DNA from: Mycobacterium asiaticum
GTDB lineage: Bacteria > Actinomycetota > Actinomycetes > Mycobacteriales > Mycobacteriaceae
DNA: 38,807 nt
Reading direction: 5' to 3'
NCBI RefSeq assembly: GCF_001668675.1
Contig: NZ_LZKQ01000184.1
Location: forward strand, 1-38,807
Part shown: in pieces, positions 1 through 6,950 of the stretch
Layout of the letters: each line of letters starts with the position of its first letter
Numbering within the stretch: position 1 is the stretch's first letter
Position numbers and translations under genes: made by a program
The notes under the pieces: generated by a model
Told to the model about the DNA's origin: nothing
The model's input: the letters and a program-made list of their open reading frames with translations, nothing else
The model's database searches: none

Positions 1-899
1 CCACCTGACCCCAAACCGCCGCCCATGCCACCCCCGCCGGGCATCGAACCAAGCCCCCCGGTCATCGACGTCAACCCCGGCGGAAACCCGACAGACTGAA
101 TCCCGCTCCCGCCGCCAGGTATCTGTTCGGCACCGCCCGCAAACGGATTTGCCACCGCCGGAGGCGGCAGCGGATTGTCTGTATCGTCCCCGGGGCGCCC
201 GAGTCCGTTGCGATGGCCGGGTCCATGCTGGTTACTGCCCGCACCCTGAACACCGTTCTCACCGCCATCGGAAGATCCGCCATCTGGCGATCCACTGTCA
301 TCTAACGCTTTTTTGTCTCGCCCTGCAGGTACGGCGATGCCGCCACCGCCGCTGTGGGGCAGAACGGGATCTTGAGGCATCGGACCGCCCGAACGCGAAG
401 TCAGAGCGGTGATATCCGCGCCAGCGGTCCCGTGAAACGCCTTGGCTTTTGTGAGCGCGGACTGGACAGCCTGGCTGGTCAGGTCTCGAGCGCGGGCATG
501 AGCGGCGACCACGATCTCCTGTCGTTTTACCGGGTCTGCGGTCGCAGCGAGTTCCGCATTCGCGTCGTTGGCAATCCTGTTCTGAGTGTTGCGGGCGGTG
601 CGATAGTCGCCCGCGACCCCGGTGAAATACGTTGCGGCCGCGTTGTATATCTCGACCATGCGCCCGTAGTCGGCCGCCAGCTGGCGGTTCTTTTCGTGAC
701 CGGCTTCCCACCCGGGCGACTGCGCGGCATCCTCACGCATCGCATTGGCGACCTTCAGCCGCTGCTGCAGTTCCGCAGTATTTTCGGCCAACGCCTTGTA
801 ATGCGCAGCTTGAGCCTCCAACGGCTCCGCCGCCGGCGGCACCATATCGAGAGTAATGATCATGTTGCCAGCGATGCTGACCGCAGGAACATCAGCCAT
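1..899 (-). CDS. Type VII secretion substrate-like protein, glycine-rich tail (3' end off window)
   Basis: An open frame of 299 codons begins at an ATG at 899 behind a strong AAGGGGG ribosome site and runs off the left edge without a stop, so the C-terminus is missing. Residues 25-155 are charged, alanine-rich and predicted helical, with a GWEAG segment at 63-67. Residues 170-299 are disordered and glycine/proline-rich, ending in repeated GGG and GGMGGG stretches. A helical N-terminal bundle followed by a Gly/Pro tail resembles secreted ESX substrates such as EspB, but the canonical W-x-G is spaced W-x-x-G here and I see no clear YxxxD/E signal. It lies 17 bp downstream of two membrane-protein genes on the same strand, suggesting one operon. 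Mycobacterial conjugative plasmids of the pRAW type carry an ESX locus, which fits the mobile context. The assignment to secretion is inference; the exact family is not recognised. Confidence 0.6.
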   Translation of the reverse strand, partial: MADVPAVSIAGNMIITLDMVPPAAEPLEAQAAHYKALAENTAELQQRLKVANAMREDAAQSPGWEAGHEKNRQLAADYGRMVEIYNAAATYFTGVAGDYRTARNTQNRIANDANAELAATADPVKRQEIVVAAHARARDLTSQAVQSALTKAKAFHGTAGADITALTSRSGGPMPQDPVLPHSGGGGIAVPAGRDKKALDDSGSPDGGSSDGGENGVQGAGSNQHGPGHRNGLGRPGDDTDNPLPPPAVANPFAGGAEQIPGGGSGIQSVGFPPGLTSMTGGLGSMPGGGGMGGGLGSG

Positions 900-916
900 C
901 AATCCCCCTTATGCTG

Positions 917-1483
917 TTACCGGCACGCCGCGTTGACCTTGCCCTCGGCGGCATTCGCCCGATCAATCGCGGCATCTCGCGCTGTGCCTTTCCGGTGCGC
1001 GGTGGCGTTTTCCATATCCACGCTGGCCGCCATGTAGTCGTTGATCCCTGACCGGATCGCAACCGGTGTATTGGCAGGCAATTCGCGATATAGATACTCC
1101 CTTTCGACCAATGTCACCCGCGCCTCATTGGCCAAGGCATCCTGCACTGCAGGAGTGTTCCAATCACCCGGAGTGTGCGCCACCGCATTTGTGGCGCCAT
1201 CCATCACCGATGCAGTTCTTCCCCACAGCTCACAGGCCTTCGCGCGGGCCGCAGCCACCTGATCAGCGGTTGGTGGCGGTGGCGACCACGGCACCACCAC
1301 GGTGTTAACCGCACCTTTCGAGGAGGTCGCCAGCCCTATGCCGGCCAGCGCCACTGCGACCACTGCGGCCACGAATACGCCTGCCGCTCCCACTATGACT
1401 CCGCGGCTGGGGCCGGGAGTAGGCAGCCATGGCGGCGATGGTGCTGGCTGTCTTAGCTCAGGCGAGTGAAAGGGAAAGGTCAC
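917..1483 (-). CDS. Single-pass membrane protein with extracytoplasmic domain (paralogue of next gene)
   Basis: This is a 188-residue protein starting at GTG 1483, one base after the TGA of the upstream gene, so the two are probably translationally coupled. A short proline-rich cytoplasmic N-terminus is followed by one membrane helix at about residues 28-53. A proline-rich stalk and a predicted helical outer domain of about 115 residues follow. The outer domain aligns by eye with that of the upstream gene. Both have an A-K-x-x-A-C-like segment (Cys84 here), an E-x-x-Y...LP-x-x-TP core, an NDY-x-A segment and a C-terminal D-R-A-N...N-x-A-C (Cys187). The two cysteines could form a disulfide outside the cell. 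I do not recognise the family. Operon position next to a secretion-substrate-like gene suggests an envelope role for the pair. Confidence 0.75.
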   Translation of the reverse strand: MTFPFHSPELRQPAPSPPWLPTPGPSRGVIVGAAGVFVAAVVAVALAGIGLATSSKGAVNTVVVPWSPPPPTADQVAAARAKACELWGRTASVMDGATNAVAHTPGDWNTPAVQDALANEARVTLVEREYLYRELPANTPVAIRSGINDYMAASVDMENATAHRKGTARDAAIDRANAAEGKVNAACR

Positions 1484-1484
1484 G

Positions 1485-2117
1485 TCAGCTACAGGCCTTG
1501 TTTAGTCGATCGCCGATGTTGTTTGCTCTGTCGACTAGCGCGTCTGCGTCTGGGTTTGACACTCCACGGGTTTCGCCGTCTGCCACTGCGACCAGCGCGG
1601 CGATGTAATCATTAGTCGCTTTGACGACATCGTTTGGGGTCGCCGGTGGCAGATGTTGTTGCATGTACTTAGTTTCAATCGCCACTACGAGCTGAAAATT
1701 CGCCAGTGCGGGACCGTATTGGGGCGATTTCCGATCACGGGCGGCGACAATTAAGTTCTGCTGCGAGTTGTTGACGCTCAAGGAGGCTGCCTCGCTTGCG
1801 TCGCAAGCTTCTTTTTTCGCCGACGCTATCTGCTCGGGGCTGTAGTTCGGCGGGGGCGGCGGTGGCGCCGTTACCGTCGTGATGGTCGCGGGTGGGGGCG
1901 ACGCGGTCATTCTGATCACGCTCATAACGAGCGCACTTATAGCCAAGAGCGACGCAGCCAGCAGCACCAGCAGCACCAGGATCCAGCCCCTCCGCCGGGG
2001 TGGAGGTCCAGGAGGAGGCGCAGGCGTTTGAGGTGGCGGCAATACGGTTGCGCCCATAGGCGCTCCGGCCGGCGAGGCAGACAACCCCGCGGGATAGCCC
2101 GGCACCTGCGGATTCAT
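1485..2117 (-). CDS. Single-pass membrane protein with extracytoplasmic domain (first of paralogous pair)
   Basis: This is a 210-residue protein. The N-terminal 44 residues are rich in proline and glycine, end in RRRG, and lead into one membrane helix at about 45-67, which predicts an N-in topology. A run of prolines (about 74-90) forms a stalk to a helical outer domain. Cys105 and Cys209 occupy the same places as the two cysteines of the downstream paralogue, and the domain shares the LP-x-x-TP, NDY-x-A and DRAN motifs with it. The ATG at 2117 has only a weak ribosome site. It is the first gene of a leftward operon with the paralogue and the glycine-rich substrate-like protein. The gene pair probably arose by tandem duplication. 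The family is not recognised. Confidence 0.75.
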   Translation of the reverse strand: MNPQVPGYPAGLSASPAGAPMGATVLPPPQTPAPPPGPPPRRRGWILVLLVLLAASLLAISALVMSVIRMTASPPPATITTVTAPPPPPPNYSPEQIASAKKEACDASEAASLSVNNSQQNLIVAARDRKSPQYGPALANFQLVVAIETKYMQQHLPPATPNDVVKATNDYIAALVAVADGETRGVSNPDADALVDRANNIGDRLNKACS

Positions 2118-2208
2118 GTGTTAAAGGGTATCGGCGACCGGCGACATACGGCTACCAATAACGAGCACTTTGTGCCGCACCCTGGGAACCCACCGAAGGA
2201 GATCACGC
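2118..2208. promoter_or_regulatory. Divergent intergenic region
   Basis: These 91 bp separate the leftward membrane-protein operon from the rightward gene at 2209 and must hold both promoters. A GAAGGAG ribosome site lies just ahead of ATG 2209. No palindrome or convincing -35/-10 pair stands out. Confidence 0.4.
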
Positions 2209-2688
2209 ATGAGCATCACGCCCACCCCGCCACTGCGCCCCGGTTACGGCCCGAGCAGCCCCGACCAGGTGATCGCGCACGTGCACTCCGATGGACGGAT
2301 GGCCATCACACTGACCGAGGGCACCTGCCTGCAGGTGCCAGACCTGGACGAGTGGCAGCTTCTGGGCCGCGTACCGATGCGCAACGACTGGCCAAGCGAG
2401 CTCAAGATCAACGTGGTGGCGTACCACCGCCACACCGGACGACTAGCACGCTTTTACATGATCCGGCCGCAGCATCCCGATGGGCTTGATGCTCTGGACT
2501 ACAGTTCCGATCCCGATGACCTACCTGGTTATGCAGCCTGGAAGCAGCAGTGGGACCAAGAGAACGCCGCCGCGCGGTACGAGACCGATAAGCCGCTGTG
2601 GGACTTGGTATCCCGGCTACCCGAGATCACCGACGTGTTCATCGGCACCGTTAAGGATCTGCACAACAGCAACGAGAAAAACGCATGA
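2209..2688 (+). CDS. Hypothetical cytoplasmic protein, 159 aa
   Basis: The start chosen is ATG 2209, preceded by GAAGGAG; the frame is open further upstream but without a ribosome site. The product is a soluble acidic protein with no signal peptide or membrane helix. The N-terminus is proline-rich. Residues 20-60 look like a beta-rich fold ending in an LDEWQLLGR segment. The C-terminal half contains many Trp, Tyr and Asp residues (WKQQWDQE, PLWDLVSRLPEITDVF). I do not recognise the family. It is transcribed away from the secretion-like operon and converges with the antitoxin-like gene to its right. Confidence 0.65.
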   Translation: MSITPTPPLRPGYGPSSPDQVIAHVHSDGRMAITLTEGTCLQVPDLDEWQLLGRVPMRNDWPSELKINVVAYHRHTGRLARFYMIRPQHPDGLDALDYSSDPDDLPGYAAWKQQWDQENAAARYETDKPLWDLVSRLPEITDVFIGTVKDLHNSNEKNA

Positions 2689-2771
2689 CCACCAACACAG
2701 ACGTTCGTCCACGCGCTCCCAGCGCTGCGATCGGCACATCGTGCTCCACGAAGACGGCGACCCCCGCCTGA
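2685..2771 (+). CDS. Possible 28-codon coupled ORF
   Basis: An ATG overlaps the TGA of the preceding gene as ATGA and opens a 28-codon frame ending at 2771. The overlap is the classic arrangement for coupled translation, but the peptide is Ala/Thr-rich with no recognisable motif. It may be the decayed start of a former downstream gene or a chance overlap. Confidence 0.15.
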   Translation: MTTNTDVRPRAPSAAIGTSCSTKTATPA

Positions 2772-2802
2772 TCTAGATGCGGCCTCGTCCTCGCAGGGAC
2801 GG

Positions 2803-3183
2803 TCACCGAGGTTCGGAGACGGGTCTGTCGCTTACGCCTGGCCTCGGCAAGCCATAGCGAGCGCGAATCTCTTCTTCACCGAACGTGTGGCCGGCTGCGC
2901 GGTCGGCATCCGACTCTCGCAGCGACTGAAGCAGGGCTGCCACATCGATGGAGGGGTCGTCGAAGGGCCAGTCGTCGAGTTCGTCGATGGTCCACTCGTC
3001 GGGGGCTTCGCTGTCGCCCTGGTGGGCCGACGTGTCAGACGCTTCCCACACAGCGACATCACCGCGAGGTAGCGGCTTGTCGAAGTCATCTGAGACACCA
3101 AGGTCGGGCAGTTGACCGAAACGGCGGGACGAAGTCGGGGACGAAGGCAGCTCCGACCCGGTGTCACCGCACTCGCTCGTCAC
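2803..3183 (-). CDS. Orphan antitoxin-like acidic protein
   Basis: I place the start at GTG 3183 because a TATCCT -10 hexamer lies seven bases before it, the layout of a leaderless mycobacterial transcript. The frame is open to 3306, but the extra residues look non-coding and overlap repeats belonging to the resolvase. The protein is 126 residues and strongly acidic in the middle (DEWTIDELDDWPFDDP). It ends in a helical segment, DVAALLQSLRESD, followed by F-G-E-E-E-I-R-A-R-Y-G. That tail resembles the C-terminal, toxin-contacting end of type II antitoxins. No toxin gene lies beside it on either side, so it would be an orphan, or its partner is diverged. Function is inferred only from the C-terminal pattern. 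Confidence 0.45.
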   Translation of the reverse strand: MTSECGDTGSELPSSPTSSRRFGQLPDLGVSDDFDKPLPRGDVAVWEASDTSAHQGDSEAPDEWTIDELDDWPFDDPSIDVAALLQSLRESDADRAAGHTFGEEEIRARYGLPRPGVSDRPVSEPR

Positions 3184-3291
3184 GCCTCCAAGGATAGGGA
3201 CGTCGGGACATCCGGCCGTCACAACTGGGCCCGCTCTCCCGAGATAGCCATGTCCGCTGACAGTTGAGCACATTGCTCCTGTCGCACATCT

Positions 3292-3410
3292 AAAGAAACG
3301 AGACACCCATCGGGCGCTACTCCCCTGTCGCGTAACCGCTGGTCGTACTGTCTCATTTCTTGTCTCACACCGCGTGTCTCAGATCCGCATTGTCGGAGGG
3401 CAATGAGACG
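3292..3410. repeat. Resolvase-proximal repeat cluster (candidate res/operator site)
   Basis: AAAGAAACGAGACA at 3292-3305 is an inverted partner of TGTCTCATTTCTT at 3349-3361, with 43 bp between them. TGTCTCA is then repeated directly at 3361-3367 and 3375-3381, and TGAGACG at 3404-3410 is an inverted half site. The cluster lies just upstream of a serine resolvase. Small serine resolvases bind several imperfect inverted sites next to their own gene and repress themselves from there, so this is a good candidate res site. Confidence 0.5.
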
Positions 3411-3419
3411 GTAGATGCT

Positions 3420-4004
3420 GTGACAGCGATTCTCGGGTACGCGCGGGTGAGCACTGTGGGCCAGGATCTCGATGCGCAGCTCGCCGCGCTCGCCGCCGAG
3501 GGGGTCGAATCTGGCCATGTCTTCACCGACAAAGTCTCCGGTGCAGTGAACACCGATCGGCCAGGCCTGACGGCCTTGCTGCACTACGCCCGCGAAGGTG
3601 ACACCGTAGTGGTCACCGCCATCGATCGACTGGGCCGATCTGTCGTAGAAGTAACTCGCACCATCGCAGAGCTTGGCCAGCGCCGAATTCTATTGCGCGC
3701 CTTACGCGAAGGCGTAGACACCGGTACACCGACAGGGCGTGCGGTGGCCACTATTATGGCTACGCTGGCCGAGCTCGAACTCGAACTCGGCCGCGAGCGG
3801 CGCGCCGCATCCCGGGACTCCCGCCGAGTTCGCCAACTGCCGGCTACCAAGCCGGCCAAGCTGACCCCGGAACGCCAAGAACAGCTGCGCCGACTCGCCG
3901 CAACGGGGGAACCGGTCCCTGAACTTGCTCAAGCATTCGGTATCAGTCGGGCCACGGCGTACCGCTACCTGGCCAAACTCAGCTCGCCCTCAGGAGCCGC
4001 GTAA
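3420..4004 (+). CDS. Small serine recombinase (resolvase/invertase family)
   Basis: This is a 194-residue resolvase of about the usual length for the Tn3 resolvase family. The catalytic domain begins G-Y-A-R-V-S-T, with Ser11 the expected nucleophile. It is followed by V-F-T-D-K-V-S-G-A, then the A-I-D-R-L-G-R-S arginine motif and the long helix LAELELELGRERRAA. The C-terminus carries a helix-turn-helix (V-P-E-L-A-Q-A-F-G-I-S-R-A-T-A-Y-R-Y-L) for DNA binding. I chose GTG 3420 because family homology begins there; a TTG at 3360 would add 20 unlikely residues. Its TAA overlaps the ATG of the next gene by one base, so the two are coupled. The likely role is multimer or cointegrate resolution, which helps stabilise a plasmid. 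A repeat cluster upstream is the probable target and autoregulatory site. Confidence 0.93.
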   Translation: MTAILGYARVSTVGQDLDAQLAALAAEGVESGHVFTDKVSGAVNTDRPGLTALLHYAREGDTVVVTAIDRLGRSVVEVTRTIAELGQRRILLRALREGVDTGTPTGRAVATIMATLAELELELGRERRAASRDSRRVRQLPATKPAKLTPERQEQLRRLAATGEPVPELAQAFGISRATAYRYLAKLSSPSGAA

Positions 4005-4645
4005 TGACCAGCGCCGAACTGCACCCGTCGACTCATCTGCGAGCCGCGGCGTGGGTCCCCGATGACGTCGAAGATCGGCCGTATGAGGACGCCATCGCCC
4101 TGGCCGCCAATTGGATCTGGGAACGCGGCCAGGAGGAGGATCTAGCGCCGCTGCTGGTGAGCAACGCGCAAAATGCCGCGAGCTTCGGTTATGCCGACCT
4201 CGACGAGATCATCCGAGCGGGTGGGCACGCCACTCCGCAAAGCCGCAACCGGCCTGACCGCGGGCCGGTTCTCGCCTTCGTGCCAGATGAACGGTCGTTG
4301 CACTTCGCGATGGGCCTCGCCCGCGGTCATTCACTTGCTGTCGTCGAGGGCTCCACACCCTTGGCCGAGTGGGCTGCTGGCGCGGCCGCCATCAACTTGC
4401 TGACAGGAGAGGTCACCACCTCCGAGATGGACGATGACGTGCGCAAAGACCTCGATTCCGTCATTTTCTACGGCGGTCGCAACGGCTGGACCGGAGCAGA
4501 TGACAAGGCCCAAGCACGGCGATTTCTCAGCGGCCACATCAGCGGCGGCCGTCTCACTCCCGATCAAGCCGCCGCCTACGTCCTATCGTCGCAGTCGGTG
4601 TCTGACCGCGGGGCAAAGCGACTACTCGAAATGCTCAGCCGCTAG
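4004..4645 (+). CDS. Hypothetical protein coupled to resolvase, 213 aa
   Basis: The ATG shares a base with the resolvase stop (TAATG), which indicates translational coupling. The product is a soluble acidic protein. The first 75 residues are helical (AIALAANWIWERGQEEDLAPLL). A central alpha/beta segment, PVLAFVPDERSLHFAMGLAR, is followed by a conserved-looking F-Y-G-G-R-N-G-W motif. The C-terminus is helical and resembles a small DNA-binding or interaction module (TPDQAAAYVLSSQSVSDRGA). I do not recognise the family. The coupling suggests a role connected with recombination or plasmid maintenance, but this is inference from position only. Confidence 0.75.
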   Translation: MTSAELHPSTHLRAAAWVPDDVEDRPYEDAIALAANWIWERGQEEDLAPLLVSNAQNAASFGYADLDEIIRAGGHATPQSRNRPDRGPVLAFVPDERSLHFAMGLARGHSLAVVEGSTPLAEWAAGAAAINLLTGEVTTSEMDDDVRKDLDSVIFYGGRNGWTGADDKAQARRFLSGHISGGRLTPDQAAAYVLSSQSVSDRGAKRLLEMLSR

Positions 4646-4673
4646 TCGCGCGAAAGACCCCTTGAGGAGCCCC

Positions 4674-5894
4674 ATGAATGCGATCCCCGCCCGCACCGAG
4701 GAAGAACTGCAGCGGCTAGCGCTGAATGGCCTGCTGGAAGAAACCCACTGGTTGGATCTCAAACGCGAGCTGGCATCCGGTAACGCCGCGAATAAAGACC
4801 TAGCCAAAGACATCGCTGCTTTCGCTCTTGACGGAGGAACGATCCTGATCGGCGTCGACGAGGACACGTCGCCGCCTAGTCTGTGGCCGGTCCCCCTAGC
4901 GGGGCTCGCTGAGCGAATCGAGCAGATTGCGCGGATGAGGGTCGACGAGGCAGTACAGATTCGGACCACCGTCATCAATTCGACAACCCACGCCGACCAT
5001 GGGTACCTCGTTGTCCACGTCCCGCAGTCAGTCCGAGCGCCACACATGGCTGACGGGCGCTATTACGGCCGCGGCGACAAAACCAACCGTGTGCTGACCA
5101 ACACCGAGGTCGTACGGCTCCTTGACCGGCGCCTGGCGGACCGCCGCGATCTGCGAGTTGAAGCCCGATCGATCCGTACCGAGCTCGTCGGCGACGGCGC
5201 GCCTCTGCTCGTCGTGCTGGCCGATCCGCTCAGTGCACGGGAAGACATGCTCGTCTCCCTCACCGAAGCCTCGCGGTGGGAAGAAGCAGTGCTCCAGCTC
5301 GTTCACGCGGCCACAGGTCCAGAACATGACACATACGCACCAACGCTGGCTCACGCTGGTGGTTTTGCTCGCCGCCCTGGCGGTGTCGCGTTGACCACCG
5401 GCATGTACGACGGGCAACGCTTCGCCGGCGAGGATCGCGCCGCCGAGATCGTGCTGTATGAGTCTGGCCGGCTCGTTCTGGCATCGGAGCGCGCCGTGAC
5501 CACACGCTCATTCAGAAACGTGGCCCCTCCCCAACCCGATCTCACCGTCGTCTTGGAATTGTTGATCATCGGGCACGTCAGCTTGCTTGCCCGTCTGGCC
5601 GCTGCAGTGTCACACCGCTGGGGATACACCGGCAGTTGGCGGTTCGCCCTCTCGATGAATGGCCTTCGCGACTCGACGTCGTGGATGATCGCCGACCGGA
5701 ATTTTGGCGACAGAGGGCCCGTCTACACAGAAGACATCTACGAGAGGGCAACCGAAGCTTCCCTGAGCGACCTCGATGAAAATCCCGACCAGGTCGTGGC
5801 AGCACTCACGGCTCCGCTTCTTCGCAGCCTCGGCAGCTACCCAGCCTGGGAAAAGCGCTTTAACCAGCCGCCAACCATGAACGTAGTGACGTAA
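4674..5894 (+). CDS. AlbA_2 (Schlafen-type) domain putative DNA-binding/regulatory protein
   Basis: ATG 4674 follows a GAGGAG ribosome site five bases away; upstream extension of the frame overlaps the previous gene and is not coding-like. The 406-residue protein begins with an AlbA_2 domain. Its marks are E-E-T-H-W-L-D-L-K-R-E near 22-32, NKDLAKDIAAFALDGGTILIG near 40-60 (a GTILIGVDE strand) and R-Y-Y-G-R-G-D-K-T-N-R near 129-139. The remaining 250 residues have no motif I can name. AlbA_2 proteins are common in mobile elements and defence loci, where some act as DNA-binding or nuclease-associated regulators. It ends inside the first iteron cluster, which encodes its last few codons. It is 28 bp downstream of the preceding gene and probably in one operon with the resolvase. 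Confidence 0.8.
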   Translation: MNAIPARTEEELQRLALNGLLEETHWLDLKRELASGNAANKDLAKDIAAFALDGGTILIGVDEDTSPPSLWPVPLAGLAERIEQIARMRVDEAVQIRTTVINSTTHADHGYLVVHVPQSVRAPHMADGRYYGRGDKTNRVLTNTEVVRLLDRRLADRRDLRVEARSIRTELVGDGAPLLVVLADPLSAREDMLVSLTEASRWEEAVLQLVHAATGPEHDTYAPTLAHAGGFARRPGGVALTTGMYDGQRFAGEDRAAEIVLYESGRLVLASERAVTTRSFRNVAPPQPDLTVVLELLIIGHVSLLARLAAAVSHRWGYTGSWRFALSMNGLRDSTSWMIADRNFGDRGPVYTEDIYERATEASLSDLDENPDQVVAALTAPLLRSLGSYPAWEKRFNQPPTMNVVT

Positions 5895-5946
5895 CGACGT
5901 ATATACGTCACTACGTCAGTACGTCATTACGTTACGTCATTACGTT
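5881..5946. repeat. Iteron cluster 1 (putative centromere/operator, 8-bp TACGTCAN units)
   Basis: The centre is the palindrome ACGTATATACGT (5897-5908). To its right TACGTCAC, TACGTCAG and TACGTCAT follow head to tail, then a short TACGT, a further TACGTCAT and a final TACGT. To its left the same octamer is present in inverted orientation. It is the first of three related clusters around parA, the RHH gene and the NYN gene. Contiguous short repeats of this kind are typical binding arrays of RHH partition proteins. The cluster overlaps the end of the AlbA_2 gene. Confidence 0.75.
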
Positions 5947-5989
5947 TTTTGGTTGAGGGGTGGACCGCAGTCTCGCTTAGCGCGGGCAG

Positions 5990-6018
5990 AAAAAACCCGT
6001 CCCCTGCCGGGAACGGGT
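5990..6018 (-). terminator. Rho-independent terminator of the NYN gene
   Basis: Read on the minus strand, ACCCGTTCCC pairs with GGGGACGGGT across a short GGCA-containing loop and is followed directly by six T residues. It lies about 60 bp downstream of the stop of the leftward NYN gene. It is one of the few classical U-tract terminators in the window. Confidence 0.8.
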
Positions 6019-6080
6019 GGTATTGCGCAATTATGCAACGCGCGTTGCGTCCACGCAATTCCCCTCCCTTGTCGGGTATG

Positions 6081-6812
6081 TCACCAGGGCTGAGGCTTAG
6101 AGACCCCACCAGCGGGGTCTGGAAGTTGGCAGGACTGGAAATCGGCGGCCACCAGCTGGTACCACCAGTGGTTGCCTACCCCGTCCGACGGTTTACCGCG
6201 CAGCTTTCCTGCGGTCTGGTTTTTGGTCGGGTTGATGGTGCCAACCGGGACGCGATCACGTGCGGCCTGAACGGGGAATTTCAGGTCGCTGTCGTTGCTG
6301 ATCACCAGCGCGGCATCGATGCGCTTTTCGAGGATGTCGAGCAGCAGGTGAGCGGCCACATTCACATCGGAGCCCTTTTCCTCACGCCGCGCAACGGAGA
6401 CGAAGAATCGCGCGTCGGGGGCGTTCAGTCCGGCGCCATCTTTGATGGTTACCGGCCAAGCTGGGGTGGTGAGAACCGGACGCCCACGTCGGTCTTTGGT
6501 GGCCAGGGGCGCGGAGGCGACGCGGTTGACGTAGTTGCCCTCTTCGATGTGATCCACGACAGCGGCACGGATCAAAGCGGCGAGGTAGGCGTCCTGTTCT
6601 CGACTGCCAACGCGGTTGTCAGCTCCTGAGATACGCGCAGTGCAGTACACGATGCGTTCAACGGTCGCGCCGCTCCAGGCGGATTGGTTGGCGATGAGCC
6701 GTGTCGCCAAGGCGCGCAGGTCAAGCCATCGCCAGCCGGCCGTGCCAGAGCCACAAAGGAACTTGCCGCCGTAGTACAGATTGAACCCATCGATGTACAC
6801 ACCCACTCGCAT
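6081..6812 (-). CDS. NYN-domain (PIN-like) putative ribonuclease
   Basis: This is a 243-residue protein that is almost entirely an NYN/LabA-type domain. The first strand is [11 protein letters not shown] (Asp8, Asn11). The middle acidic motif E-E-K-G-S-D-V-N lies at 144-151 (Asp149), and V-I-S-N-D-S-D-L at 170-177 holds Asp174 and Asp176. These acidic residues match the metal-binding site of NYN/PIN nucleases, so an RNase activity is likely. A perfect 10-bp hairpin sits 15 bp ahead of the ATG, iteron cluster 2 lies about 70 bp upstream, and a U-tract terminator ends the gene. It follows parA and the RHH gene on the same strand. Being placed between partition-type repeats suggests shared control with the partition genes. 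Whether it protects the element, processes its RNA or is a passenger cannot be told from sequence. Confidence 0.88.
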   Translation of the reverse strand: MRVGVYIDGFNLYYGGKFLCGSGTAGWRWLDLRALATRLIANQSAWSGATVERIVYCTARISGADNRVGSREQDAYLAALIRAAVVDHIEEGNYVNRVASAPLATKDRRGRPVLTTPAWPVTIKDGAGLNAPDARFFVSVARREEKGSDVNVAAHLLLDILEKRIDAALVISNDSDLKFPVQAARDRVPVGTINPTKNQTAGKLRGKPSDGVGNHWWYQLVAADFQSCQLPDPAGGVSKPQPW

Positions 6813-6826
6813 GCAACAGACGCTAA

Positions 6827-6852
6827 CTGGCGGGCGTGCAATCGCCCGCCAG
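6827..6852. promoter_or_regulatory. Perfect 10-bp hairpin ahead of the NYN gene
   Basis: CTGGCGGGCG (6827-6836) and CGCCCGCCAG (6843-6852) are perfect complements around a 6-base loop. On the minus strand this lies in the leader of the NYN gene, 14 bases before its ATG, and downstream of the RHH gene. No T-tract follows. It could be a mycobacterial terminator for the parA operon, or a leader structure limiting NYN translation. Confidence 0.6.
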
Positions 6853-6881
6853 GCGTTTCCAACCGTGGCATGAAGTTGTGC

Positions 6882-6950
6882 GCGTAATGACGCAACAACG
6901 TATACGCGTCATTACGTCGTTACGTCTTTACGTCATCACGTCTTTACGTT
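6882..6950. repeat. Iteron cluster 2 (putative centromere/operator)
   Basis: The centre is the near-palindrome ACGTATACGCGT. On one side TACGTCGT, TACGTCTT, TACGTCAT, CACGTCTT and TACGT units run head to tail. On the other the unit is inverted (GTAATGACGC). It lies between the RHH gene, whose last codons it encodes, and the NYN promoter region, so it could act both as partition site and as operator for the NYN gene. Confidence 0.75.

Noticed and set aside
5881..5946. CRISPR array
   Set aside because: The units are 8 bp and contiguous without unique spacers, and no cas gene is present.
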